Origin: DASYSA01 sp036003885
GTDB lineage: Bacteria; Acidobacteriota; Blastocatellia; UBA7656
Direction of reading: 5' to 3'
DNA length: 39,336 nucleotides
Assembly: GCA_036003885.1 (NCBI GenBank)
Contig: DASYSA010000656.1
Span: forward strand, 1 to 39,336
A program made the position numbers and the translations under genes. The notes beneath the pieces were generated by a model that was not told where the DNA came from, ran no database searches, and worked only from the letters and a program-made list of their open reading frames with translations. Of this stretch, positions 16,271 through 24,141 are shown in pieces; position 1 is the stretch's first letter, and each line of letters begins with the position of its first letter.

Positions 16271-16870
16271 TCAGCCTAGTTTGATCAGGTTCAGCGTTGG
16301 CAGCGGGCCGCCGGGAAACTGTTGCAGCTTCGCTCCACTCGCCAATCCGCCGAGATCGATCGTGGCGAATCCCACCTTGTTGAAGATGCCGCTCACATCC
16401 GCTTTGGCGGCTGCGTCATCTCCCGACATGAACAACACACGATGTCCTCCGGCCTCGTTCGGATCGGCCGCCAGGACGGCACGTAGCAAAGTGTTGGCGA
16501 CCTTAACAACGCGAGCGCCGGGGGCCAGCGACGCCACGATCTCACTTGACGTGCTGCCACCGAGATCTGCGAGGCGAAAGCCCGGCTGGACGACTGGATT
16601 AGTGGCGTCAATCAGGATGCGACCGTCCCACGCGGGCAAGTCAGACAACGCCGCGCGCACTTGCTCCCACGGCACGGTCAGCATTACCACGTCGGCGTGC
16701 GCGGCTTCCTTTCGCGTGTCGGCCCGGGCGCGCGGACCGAGTTCACTTACTAACCCTGCAAGCGACTCGGGGCCGCGGCTGTTACTAACGATGACTTCGT
16801 AACCTGCCTTCGCGACGTGAGCCGCAAGGGCTTGGCCGATGCCACCTGCACCGATGATGCCGATGTTCAT
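16271..16870 (-). CDS. NADPH-dependent F420 reductase-like protein
   Basis: This 199-residue Rossmann protein begins MNIGIIGAGGIGQALAAHVA, the dinucleotide-binding loop of the NADPH:F420 oxidoreductase (Fno/NpdG) and related NADP-binding family. Further motifs are VIVSNSRGPESL, where the residues after the second strand suit NADP binding, VVMLTVPWEQV and ILIDATNPV. The start was placed at 16870 because GGAGA lies directly upstream and the Rossmann motif begins at once; the frame is open 22 codons further. Many family members act on substrates other than F420, and F420 biosynthesis genes are not visible here, so the substrate is uncertain. It follows an alpha/beta-hydrolase remnant on the same strand. 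Confidence 0.87.
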   Translation of the reverse strand: MNIGIIGAGGIGQALAAHVAKAGYEVIVSNSRGPESLAGLVSELGPRARADTRKEAAHADVVMLTVPWEQVRAALSDLPAWDGRILIDATNPVVQPGFRLADLGGSTSSEIVASLAPGARVVKVANTLLRAVLAADPNEAGGHRVLFMSGDDAAAKADVSGIFNKVGFATIDLGGLASGAKLQQFPGGPLPTLNLIKLG

Positions 16871-17066
16871 TGCATCTCCTTCCGTGTCCGTTTCTTCAAG
16901 TAGTGAAACCGCGTCTACCCGTACCCTTTCGAGCATACAAGAGTCAACTCTTCGACTCTATTCCAAAACTTTTATCGGTCTTTCGTTGCCGGCAGCCTTA
17001 GGCAAACGTAAGAAACTAATTAACAAGGATGCCCAACGGCATTGATGTCTTTCTATCAGTCGCCAG

Positions 17067-17195
17067 TTAGCCGCGCTGTCCGAAAAACAACATCTGTGAA
17101 GCCCAGTCGTCCGCGGTTAGCGGCCATCCGTGACTGAAGACAATGGGCTGTCCAATGCCCCAGTCTTTGTAAACTTGAGTTCTCTTCACTATCAT
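17067..17195 (-). pseudogene. 42-codon 5' remnant of an alpha/beta hydrolase (haloperoxidase-like)
   Basis: The ATG at 17195 opens a 42-residue frame. It contains QVYKDWGIGQPIVFSHGWPL and then ADDWASQMLFFGQRG before a TAA. This is the start of the non-haem chloroperoxidase-like alpha/beta hydrolases, including the oxyanion-hole HGWPL motif. Intact relatives are about 270-280 residues and would continue with the next beta strand and the Ser nucleophile elbow. No continuation is found in any frame in the roughly 200 bases before the F420-reductase-like gene. It is a truncated gene left in the same orientation as its neighbours. The ribosome binding site is weak. Confidence 0.82.
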
Positions 17196-17261
17196 GCGCT
17201 ATCGAAGCCTGCGATACATCACGCGAACTGATGTTTTTCTGCTACACTAACGGCTGTAGAT

Positions 17262-18287
17262 CTACATACCACTTATGGTGAGAACGACGCGGAACCGCAC
17301 CCTTCCGCTGTTCATTTGCTCATAAGCTTCGGCCACGCGATCAAGCGGATACTTTTCGATCATCGGATGGACATCGCTCAAGGCACTGAATTCAAGCGTG
17401 TCCTGCGAATCCTTTGCAGTGCCGGAATACCAGCCAGCGATCGACCGGGCGCCCATGATTAGAGGCATCACGCTAACCATGAGCGGTTCCGCCGGCGCAG
17501 CAGGTATCAACAGCGTCCCTCTCGGCGCCAATCCATCGACCAATACAGAAATCGCCTGAGCATTCGGCGCAGTTGCCAAAATTACTTGTGCTCCCCCCAG
17601 CTTCTGTAACTCCGATGCGACATCTGTAGCGGCCGCGTCGATATAGTGCTGCGCTCCGAGCTGCCGCGCGAGCGGTTCTTTGTCGGTTCCTCGGTTAATC
17701 GCCACTGTGTCGAACCCCATCTGTCGAGCGTATTGAACACCGAGATGTCCAAGCCCGCCGATGCCGTGAACGGCAACCAGCTGTCCCACGCGCGCGCCCG
17801 AATTTCGCAGCGCGTTGTAGACCGTGACGCCCGCGCACATGAATGGCCCTGCTTCCTCCGCCGGCAATTCGTCAGGGATGGCAGCAAGCGCAGGTGCAGG
17901 CGCTATCATGTACTCAGCATAGCCTCCGTCGAAATCGATGCCGGTCACCTTGCGATTGATGCACATCGCGAAGTCGCCGCGCCGGCATGGTTCGCAGACG
18001 AAACAATGTCCGCCGTGCCAGCCTACGCCGACGCGTTGCCCGGTCTTCCACGCGGTGACGTCTTCGCCGACTGCGGCGATGCGTCCGGCGACTTCGTGAC
18101 CCGGGACACGCGGATATTGAAGCCCCGGCCACAGACCTTCTTTGACAAGAGAATCGCTGTGGCAGATGCCGCACGCATCTATCTTCACGCGAACCTGACC
18201 GGGTCCGGGATCAGGGATATCGCGCTCGACTAATTCCCATTCTCCATTCGCTTTGCTTATCTGCGCCGCTTTCATTTTCATTCTCAT
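17262..18287 (-). CDS. Zinc-dependent alcohol dehydrogenase (MDR family)
   Basis: This 341-residue medium-chain dehydrogenase oxidises alcohols or reduces aldehydes with NAD(P). The catalytic zinc site shows in ACGICHSD and PGHEVAG. The structural zinc site is a complete C-x2-C-x2-C-x7-C in GHCFVCEPCRRGDFAMC. The cofactor site is GIGGLGHLGVQYA. The start at 18287 is supported by GGAAGGAG just upstream; two more in-frame ATGs follow within five codons. The overall pattern resembles the AdhP/AdhA-like alcohol dehydrogenases of soil bacteria. It lies in the same minus-strand run as the aldo/keto reductase, which suggests a common role in aldehyde or stress metabolism. A frameshifted STAS gene ends 43 bases upstream. 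Confidence 0.94.
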   Translation of the reverse strand: MRMKMKAAQISKANGEWELVERDIPDPGPGQVRVKIDACGICHSDSLVKEGLWPGLQYPRVPGHEVAGRIAAVGEDVTAWKTGQRVGVGWHGGHCFVCEPCRRGDFAMCINRKVTGIDFDGGYAEYMIAPAPALAAIPDELPAEEAGPFMCAGVTVYNALRNSGARVGQLVAVHGIGGLGHLGVQYARQMGFDTVAINRGTDKEPLARQLGAQHYIDAAATDVASELQKLGGAQVILATAPNAQAISVLVDGLAPRGTLLIPAAPAEPLMVSVMPLIMGARSIAGWYSGTAKDSQDTLEFSALSDVHPMIEKYPLDRVAEAYEQMNSGRVRFRVVLTISGM

Positions 18288-18330
18288 AGTTTCTCCTTCC
18301 GAACTTCAAATTCACAAGCGTACCGATTCT

Positions 18331-18590
18331 TCATCTGCTGCTTTCTCTCGATATCCATTCGCGGACGTAGGGCGGGCAATTCAGCAGCTCTATGCCCTTT
18401 GCTTCGCATCGCGCCAGCAGTTGCACGATGTCGCGATCGACAAGTGTTACTTCCTCGAGACACAATCCGAGGGTGTTGTTGTTACCCTCTATTTCTTCAA
18501 GCAAGGCTTCACGTTGTGAGGAAACCAGTTCGCCAGACAGACGAAGGATCGTGCAATGACCTTCTGTTGTTGCTGAATTCTTATAGTCAT
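18331..18590 (-). pseudogene. Frameshifted STAS-domain paralogue
   Basis: From the ATG at 18590 the frame begins MTIRI, as in the intact STAS gene at 21183-21473. After about six codons, one base appears to be missing. The next frame reads EGHCTILRLSGEL, then LEEVTLVDRDIVQLLARCEA and PPYVREWISRE to the stop at 18331. This aligns without gaps to the intact copy (EGHKTIIRLSGQL; LEEVTLVDLDIVQFLARCEA; APYIREWIARE). The length of 260 bases, one short of a multiple of three, agrees with a single-base deletion near 18570-18580. A sequencing error is possible but would have to be confirmed. Only this frameshift breaks the gene. Confidence 0.85.
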
Positions 18591-18658
18591 CACTCGTCCG
18601 TCAAGCGCAAGACGACTGCTTATTCCAATCACTCATTCATTCGGACAGTTGTCGGATA

Positions 18659-19705
18659 CTAAGCCAAAAGCTGATCTCCCATGCCGCCGTACATAAACGT
18701 GCGAGGCAGTTCCTTTCGATAAAGGTCGTACGGGAACCCGAGCTCAATCCGGCTTGCTTCATCAAGCGTCTCTACTTGACCTGATGAGAGCGCCAGGTCG
18801 AAGCTCGCGAGATTATCCTGCAACTGAGAAAGCTTGCGCGCGCCGATGATGGGAATGACTGGCACAGGGCGCGTGCGGAGCCACGCCAGCGCCACCTGCG
18901 CCAGGCTCCGATCAGCTTCGTCCGCAACACTCTTGACAGCCGCGACGACACGGTCGGCTCGTTGTTGCTCTGGCAAGAAATCTTTCATCATCTCGCCGCT
19001 CATCCGACCCGCCTCGCCTTTCTGGTCGGAAGCCCCCTGGCCATGGTACTTGCCGGTCAGCACGCCACCGGCCAGTGGCGACCACGCAGTCACTCCGATA
19101 TTCAGTGCTTTCGCCATCGGGATCAATTCTCGCTCGACGGTTCGCTCGATCAAGCTAAATTCGATCTGCAAGCCTATGAACGGGGACCACCCGCGCAATT
19201 GGGCCAGCGTGTTTGCCTGCGAAATCCACCAGGCTGGCGCATCAGAGATACCGACGTAGAGCACCTTGCCCGCGCGCACCAGGTCATCCAGCCCACGCAT
19301 TACTTCTTCGACTGGTGTAAGCTGATCCCAGATGTGGACCCAGTAAAGATCAATATAGTCGGTATGCAACCGCTTTAGGCTTGCTTCGACGGCCTGCATC
19401 ATATTCTTGCGTTGGTTGCCCGAGGCATTCGGGTCTTTGCCCGGAGCGGCATTGGTGTATTTCGTGGCCAGCACAACGCTCTGGCGGTGGCCCTCCATGA
19501 ACTCGCCGAGGAACGACTCGCTCGCGCCGTTGGTGTAGAGGTTCGCTGTATCGATGAAATTCCCCCCGGCTTCGCGGAAGGCGTCGTACACCTTTCGCGA
19601 TTCGTCCTTTGCGGTACCCCACCCCCACTCCTCGCCGAAGGTCATCGTGCCGAGCGCTGCCTCCGAAACTCGAAGCCCGCTGTTTCCTAAGAGTCGATAT
19701 TTCAT
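18659..19705 (-). CDS. Aldo/keto reductase (YajO/Tas-like)
   Basis: This 348-residue NADPH-dependent reductase has a complete catalytic tetrad: Asp and Tyr in NFIDTANLYTNGASE, Lys in VVLATKYTN and His in LYWVHIWD. The C-terminal cofactor segment is PVIPIIGARKLSQLQDNL. It begins MKYRLLGNSGLRVSEAALGT, typical of the family, and AGGAG precedes the start. It belongs to a different subgroup from the reductase at 14461, which lacks the His. Substrates of such enzymes include short aldehydes and ketones; the specific one here is unknown. It is followed after 68 bases by the frameshifted STAS gene and then the alcohol dehydrogenase. Confidence 0.93.
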   Translation of the reverse strand: MKYRLLGNSGLRVSEAALGTMTFGEEWGWGTAKDESRKVYDAFREAGGNFIDTANLYTNGASESFLGEFMEGHRQSVVLATKYTNAAPGKDPNASGNQRKNMMQAVEASLKRLHTDYIDLYWVHIWDQLTPVEEVMRGLDDLVRAGKVLYVGISDAPAWWISQANTLAQLRGWSPFIGLQIEFSLIERTVERELIPMAKALNIGVTAWSPLAGGVLTGKYHGQGASDQKGEAGRMSGEMMKDFLPEQQRADRVVAAVKSVADEADRSLAQVALAWLRTRPVPVIPIIGARKLSQLQDNLASFDLALSSGQVETLDEASRIELGFPYDLYRKELPRTFMYGGMGDQLLA

Positions 19706-19894
19706 GTGAATCTCCTATCCTTTCTCGCTAAGGTTGAAAAACACTCATAGCTACTTACGAGTCCACTAAAGAGTGCAGCAACTAGAACGGCGTCATCGGG
19801 GAAGAATGTGAAAGGCTTCCCGCATGTATTGGCTGAGTATTCTCCTTTCAAGACATAGAACTGCCGCGACGGTTCAGAGAGAAGTTAGGTGTCA

Positions 19895-20359
19895 CTACTT
19901 GAGCTTTGAAAAGGTCGTCGGATCCATGAAGTAACGATCGATATGATCTACCAGTGGCCCGTTCGCCTCCGATTCGGCCTTTACTTTCTGCCATTCCGGA
20001 TCGACTTGGAAAGCGGCCCAATTCTTCTCCGCTTCCTGCCGGCTGGGATGCTCCAGAATGTAAATAAACAGTTTCTGAGAATCCGGCGCATCTTCGGGCG
20101 ACCAGTATCCGATGCTCTTCATGTTGTGTCGTTTGAAGATCGCGTCGGTGTGGTCACTAAAGCGCGCTTTCAGAGCATCCAATTTACCTTCCTTGGCGTG
20201 ATACAGGCGCAATTCGTAAACGTGCGACGGCGGTTGTGCGTTGGACGAATCGAGTTTGCTAAAGGCCAGCATTAGTATGACCCCCAAAAGAAAAGTTAAA
20301 ACATTCGATGGTTTCAGGTTATAAGCGCTCATGGCGCGGTATTTCAGCGACGTTTGCAT
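19895..20359 (-). CDS. NIPSNAP family protein with N-terminal membrane anchor
   Basis: The C-terminal 110 residues form a NIPSNAP (dimeric alpha+beta barrel) domain. It begins HVYELRLYHAKEGKLDALKARF and includes a KSIGYWSPEDAP segment and FIYILEHPSRQEAEKNWAAF. It is preceded by a hydrophobic segment (LTFLLGVILMLAFSKL) that is a signal peptide or membrane anchor, so the domain lies outside the cytoplasm. The start is uncertain: ATG at 20371, 20359 or 20332. I chose 20359 because GAGG precedes it at good spacing, giving 154 residues. Bacterial NIPSNAP proteins have no settled function. The neighbours are the cytochrome P460 gene upstream and an aldo/keto reductase downstream. Confidence 0.85.
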   Translation of the reverse strand: MQTSLKYRAMSAYNLKPSNVLTFLLGVILMLAFSKLDSSNAQPPSHVYELRLYHAKEGKLDALKARFSDHTDAIFKRHNMKSIGYWSPEDAPDSQKLFIYILEHPSRQEAEKNWAAFQVDPEWQKVKAESEANGPLVDHIDRYFMDPTTFSKLK

Positions 20360-20367
20360 TGGCGTCC

Positions 20368-20412
20368 TCATTTGAGTAGCTTTGGGTTCTTCTTATCTGC
20401 GGTCTCGTTCAT
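20368..20412 (-). other. Short ORF (14 codons) overlapping the NIPSNAP gene region
   Basis: An ATG at 20412, after a GAGAAGA box, opens a 14-codon frame ending in TGA at 20368-20370. That TGA overlaps the ATG at 20371 as ATGA, a typical translational-coupling arrangement. The peptide (MNETADKKNPKLLK) has no recognisable family. It could be a leader ORF or another gene remnant like those nearby. Confidence 0.3.
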
Positions 20413-20435
20413 TCTTCTCTGCCTAATTCTCAACA

Positions 20436-20957
20436 TCAAGGTGCGTAACGGGTGAAGACCAGGTCGCGATCTTTCATAGCCGCGTGGCAAGGGAAGCAGG
20501 TTTTGAGCACCGACTCGACGGCAGGCTTCCCGTCGTTGAAATGAGCGAATCCCCAGCCGCCGGTCGAGGCGTATTTTTTTGAGTCCTTCACCATAAACTG
20601 TATATTCGTGGGAGGCCCCGCCACGAAAGATTGCGAACGGCCAAAGACTTTGTTGTTTTCCTCTGACGAGACGTGACGATAGTGCAAAGCGGCAATGATC
20701 GCGCCGTCCGGGAACGGAAGCCTTCCTTCCCGGTAGGCCTTGATCGCTACATCGTTCCCCAAAACGGCAGCGAAACTGTTGAGGTTGCCTTCTTCGTGAG
20801 CTACGGAGATCAACCTCCAGTCACGGTATCCGGCGGGAATTTCGGTTACGAAGATCGATGCGGCCTCTTGATCGGTGTGTCGAGATGCGTGCGCGGTGAA
20901 GGCGACAACGCCGGCCACGGATGCGACCGCTATCACATAGAAAGTGATCTTTCTCAT
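20436..20957 (-). CDS. Cytochrome P460 family protein
   Basis: This 173-residue exported c-type haem protein starts at the ATG at 20957 behind a GGAG box and has a signal peptide (MRKITFYVIAVASVAGVVAF). It carries the family features: a beta-rich core (GYRDWRLISVAHEE, LPFPDGAIIAALHYR, GWGFAHFNDGKP) and a C-terminal haem-attachment motif CFPCH. In the P460 family a Lys cross-link to haem supports hydroxylamine or NO oxidation, but many members in heterotrophs have unknown substrates and I cannot confirm the cross-linking Lys. The frame is open upstream into an Ohr remnant, which is not part of this protein. It needs periplasmic cytochrome c maturation. Confidence 0.9.
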   Translation of the reverse strand: MRKITFYVIAVASVAGVVAFTAHASRHTDQEAASIFVTEIPAGYRDWRLISVAHEEGNLNSFAAVLGNDVAIKAYREGRLPFPDGAIIAALHYRHVSSEENNKVFGRSQSFVAGPPTNIQFMVKDSKKYASTGGWGFAHFNDGKPAVESVLKTCFPCHAAMKDRDLVFTRYAP

Positions 20958-21027
20958 TAACGCTTCTCCTTTCCAAACGCGTTTACCCGAGCTTAACATC
21001 CGCAATCCATCTGTCATCAATTGCGGA

Positions 21028-21150
21028 TCAACCTGGCGCTGATGCCGCGGGGGTGCCAAGCTTCCGACCATCGTCCCCGCGGGAGGCGCCGTCCCTTCCA
21101 TCAGCCGTGTGGGCTTTCGCGGTGTACTGCACCTTTTCTAGTTGGCTCAT
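21028..21150 (-). pseudogene. 40-codon 5' remnant of an Ohr/OsmC peroxide-resistance gene
   Basis: The ATG at 21150 (AGGA box upstream) begins MSQLEKVQYTAKAHTADGRD, then GASRGDDGRKLGTP, ending at TGA. This is the N-terminus of organic hydroperoxide resistance (Ohr) proteins. Relative to the family, about three residues are missing after DDGR. Just past the stop, the next frame gives VDPQL, which resembles the family's TNPEQL, so a small frameshift may have preceded loss of the rest. The two catalytic Cys, which lie further downstream in Ohr, are absent. The cytochrome P460 gene starts about 70 bases after this point. Confidence 0.8.
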
Positions 21151-21182
21151 TGTGTGTTTTCCTGATGCTTGTTGAACACCCT

Positions 21183-21473
21183 TCAATCATTGTTCGAAGG
21201 TTTTCTTCCGCGTGCTCTGTCATTTTCCCTTGCGATCCACTCGCGTATGTAAGGTGCGCAATGCAGCAGTTCCATACCTCCTGCTTCACATCTCGCCAGG
21301 AATTGAACGATGTCGAGATCGACTAGTGTCACCTCCTCAAGATCCAGCAGGATCCTCTGTGTGCTGGTTTCTATCTGCTCGGACAATTCCTGACGATGTG
21401 ACGCCGTCAGTTGCCCAGAGAGACGGATGATAGTCTTGTGACCCTCGGATGTTTTCTCGATTCTTATTGTCAT
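21183..21473 (-). CDS. STAS-domain protein (anti-sigma-antagonist-like)
   Basis: This 96-residue single-domain protein has the STAS fold. The first strand is MTIRIEKTSEGHKTIIRLSG, the second is RILLDLEEVTLVDLDIVQFL, and the last is MELLHCAPYIREWI. In SpoIIAA-type antagonists the loop after the second strand carries a phosphorylatable Ser (DSSG). Here the corresponding stretch is LVDLDIV, without Ser or Thr, so classical phospho-switching seems unlikely. The start is at 21473; a longer open frame upstream lacks support. A close paralogue at 18331-18590 is frameshifted. A large sigma-54 activator gene lies upstream on the same strand, separated by about 250 bases with a hairpin. Confidence 0.82.
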   Translation of the reverse strand: MTIRIEKTSEGHKTIIRLSGQLTASHRQELSEQIETSTQRILLDLEEVTLVDLDIVQFLARCEAGGMELLHCAPYIREWIARENDRARGRKPSNND

Positions 21474-21552
21474 CTTTTCTCGTGTCCGTCCGAGTGCAAC
21501 CCGGAGGCCTGACTTAACCAACTGGATCCATTACTCGGCTGTGCTCTGTTTC

Positions 21553-21571
21553 AATGCCGAAGCTCGGCATT
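21553..21571. terminator. Hairpin between the activator and STAS genes
   Basis: AATGCCGA and TCGGCATT form a perfect 8-bp stem with a 3-base loop (AGC). Another TCGGCA follows ten bases later and could compete for pairing. There is no T-run, so it may be a weak terminator after the activator gene or a leader element of the STAS gene. Confidence 0.35.
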
Positions 21572-21726
21572 TGCTGACTTTCGGCAGGTTAATGCTCGGG
21601 ATTACGCATTCGCGCTTACGGAAGAACTACAGGTGTGGGAGGTTCTGTGAACTTAAATAAGAGGAGGGCGCTGCTACGATCGTCAGATGGGTCGGTTTAT
21701 GGAGTTTACATTTGTAGAGACTAAAG

Positions 21727-24141
21727 CTACCTTTGCCGGAACCGGTGCTTGTCGATTCCCAGACTGCGGATCTTCGATTCGAGCGTTTGTCGCGGGACTC
21801 CCAATTTGACGGCCGCCCCTGAGGAGCCGGCGACCCGTCCCTTGCATTCCGCAAGTGCCGCCTCAATCAGTTCCCTTTCCCGCTCGGGGTTTCGGCTCAG
21901 CTCTCCGTACGATACGGTCGGGTGATGCGATTCTTGAGACGATTCGCGCTTCAGCCAAGTCTCATCCACAGGAAATGTTTCGCCATCGGACAGGATGACG
22001 GCTCGCTCGACGACATTCTGGAGTTCGCGGACGTTACCGGGCCAATCGTAGGCTTGTAACAGATCAAGGGTCCTCCTGGTTATGGTCTTAATCTTCTTCC
22101 CCGCCTTTTTCGCGTACCGCTCGATGAGGTATTCGACCAGCAAAGGAATGTCGTCCACGCGTTCACGCAGTGAAGGTATCTGGATCGGAAAGACGTTCAG
22201 CCTGTAAAAGAGGTCCTCACGAAATGTGCCCGCAGCCACCCCAGCCTTCAGGTTACGATTTGTCGCGGCCACCACGCGCACATCCAGGGAGATTGGCTGA
22301 CTGCTCCCGACACGTTCAAATTCTCTCTCCTGGAGGACCCTTAAGAGAGCGATTTGAGTTTCGGCCGGCAGATCGCCGATCTCGTCCAGGAAGATCGTCC
22401 CGCCGTTGGCAGATTCGAAGCGCCCCAGACGCCGCCCGGTCGCACCGGTGAAGGCGCCCTTCTCGTGTCCGAACAGTTCAGAAGCTAGTAGCGACGGCGG
22501 AATCGCCGCGCAATTAACGCGAATGAACGCCCGCGACGCACGGTTCGATCTTTTGTGAATGGCGCGCGCGATCAGCTCCTTGCCGGTTCCGGTCTCACCC
22601 AAAATAAGAACCGTCGAGTCCATCGGTGCTACCTTGGCAACTTGCCTAAGTACAACGTGTAGCGCTTCTGATGAACCGACAATTTCTTCAAACATTGAAG
22701 TGTGATCGATCTCTTCGCGCAACGCGAGGTTTTCGCTTTGCATCCGCTCTTCGACTTGCTTTCGATCATGGATATCCGTTCCCGTCGCGTACCAGCGCAG
22801 TATCCGTCCATCCTCATCCTTCACCGGCCGGTATTGGACTAGAAACCAACGGTACTCTCCGTCATTCCTTCGCGCGCGTTGCTCGTTTTCAAAAGGGACA
22901 CCTCTGGCAAGACCCAGCTTTCTTTCGTCGCGAAGCCTCTCCACGTCTTCTGGATGAAAGAACCTTGTCCGAAAGTCCGGAGCCAGGACCGCCTCCTTCG
23001 TGAGGCCGCTGAATTCCAGTACAGATCGGTTCGCGTAAAGCGGAGTTCCATCCGGATCAAGCACCGTTACTGTTTGAGCGATCGCATCAATAATCTGGCG
23101 GAGCTCCATCTCTTCTTGACGGAGTCTTTCTTCCGCTTGCTTGCGCTCTTCGATGTCAGTGCTCGTCCCGTACCATCGGATGATCTTGCCGGTTTCGTCG
23201 CGGAACGGCTCGACGCGAATGAGAAACCAACGAAAGACTCCATCGTGTCGGCGGAGGCGCGCCTCAATCTCGCCCGATTCTCCTGAGAGCAAGAGCTCCC
23301 GCCACGTTTCCATTAACGCTGGCAGATCCTCCGGATGAAAGGCAGCTTGCCATCCCCAACCATGGGACTCTTCAGGAGAGAGACCTGTGTACTCGTGCCA
23401 TTGTTTGTTGAGGAACTCGTTCGGACCATCCGGCAGGTTGCACCAGGCCAGCGTGGGAATGGTATCGATCACTTGCCGAAGTCTGGCTTCCGAGTTCTTG
23501 ATCTTTTCGAATGCTCTTTCAAGCGCTGCTCGTGATCGGTCGCTCTCGATTGCGATGACTGCAATATTGGCCGCGGTTTCAATCCACTCAAGATCACTGT
23601 CACCAGGGCTATTGGGCTCCGGATAATAAATTGCGAACGTGCCAAGTACCTCATCGTCTTTGGAGATGAGCGGATAGGACCACGCGGCACGCAATCCGTA
23701 ACTCAAGGCAAGATCCTTGTAATCCGTGCCCTGGACCACACACCAAAGCGGATCGCTGGCGATGTTTGAACTGATCACCGGCTTCTTCAGGAACGCGGCA
23801 GTGCCGCACGAGCCCATCTGCGGACCGATCGGCAGCGGAGTTATGGTTTGAGTCCATCCTTCGGGAACGCGGCGACCCGCCGCCGGCCGCAGCGTTTCGC
23901 CCTCCCGGTCCATCAGCAAAATCGTTGAAATAATTGCAGGGGCTTGAGCATCGATTGTGTCGCATAGATCCTGCAGGATATCTGTAAGGCTCGCACCGGC
24001 GGCTATCAATTGCAGGCTTCGTCTTTGGGCTGGTAAGAGAGCGTGCGCACGTTTTCGGTCGGCGACATCATTTGGCGCAGAATTCGCCTTCACCTCTCCA
24101 AGAGCGTCTGGTTCGAGTTGCGATTCCCGTGCACTCATCAT
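21727..24141 (-). CDS. Sigma-54-dependent activator with GAF and two PAS domains
   Basis: This 804-residue regulator is built for sensing and for opening sigma-54 promoters. A GAF domain covers about residues 45-200. Two PAS/PAC units follow (about 215-335 and 345-460), with typical WYGTSTDIEERKQAEE and WYATGTDIHDRKQVEE ends. The AAA+ domain has Walker A GETGTGKE (near 515), the sigma-54-contact loop GAFTGA (near 563), Walker B GGTIFLDEIGDLP and the arginine-finger region. A Fis-type helix-turn-helix closes the protein (VAGSSGAAVKLGVPRQTLES). There is no receiver domain, so ligand, light or redox input through GAF/PAS is more likely than a phosphorelay. The targets are unknown; the redox genes downstream on the same strand are candidates. 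No convincing -24/-12 site was confirmed. Confidence 0.95.
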   Translation of the reverse strand: MMSARESQLEPDALGEVKANSAPNDVADRKRAHALLPAQRRSLQLIAAGASLTDILQDLCDTIDAQAPAIISTILLMDREGETLRPAAGRRVPEGWTQTITPLPIGPQMGSCGTAAFLKKPVISSNIASDPLWCVVQGTDYKDLALSYGLRAAWSYPLISKDDEVLGTFAIYYPEPNSPGDSDLEWIETAANIAVIAIESDRSRAALERAFEKIKNSEARLRQVIDTIPTLAWCNLPDGPNEFLNKQWHEYTGLSPEESHGWGWQAAFHPEDLPALMETWRELLLSGESGEIEARLRRHDGVFRWFLIRVEPFRDETGKIIRWYGTSTDIEERKQAEERLRQEEMELRQIIDAIAQTVTVLDPDGTPLYANRSVLEFSGLTKEAVLAPDFRTRFFHPEDVERLRDERKLGLARGVPFENEQRARRNDGEYRWFLVQYRPVKDEDGRILRWYATGTDIHDRKQVEERMQSENLALREEIDHTSMFEEIVGSSEALHVVLRQVAKVAPMDSTVLILGETGTGKELIARAIHKRSNRASRAFIRVNCAAIPPSLLASELFGHEKGAFTGATGRRLGRFESANGGTIFLDEIGDLPAETQIALLRVLQEREFERVGSSQPISLDVRVVAATNRNLKAGVAAGTFREDLFYRLNVFPIQIPSLRERVDDIPLLVEYLIERYAKKAGKKIKTITRRTLDLLQAYDWPGNVRELQNVVERAVILSDGETFPVDETWLKRESSQESHHPTVSYGELSRNPERERELIEAALAECKGRVAGSSGAAVKLGVPRQTLESKIRSLGIDKHRFRQR

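Noticed and set aside
19706..19894. Possible further gene remnant between the NIPSNAP and aldo/keto reductase genes
   Set aside because: All minus-strand frames were read. An ATG opens only ten codons and no family resemblance was found.
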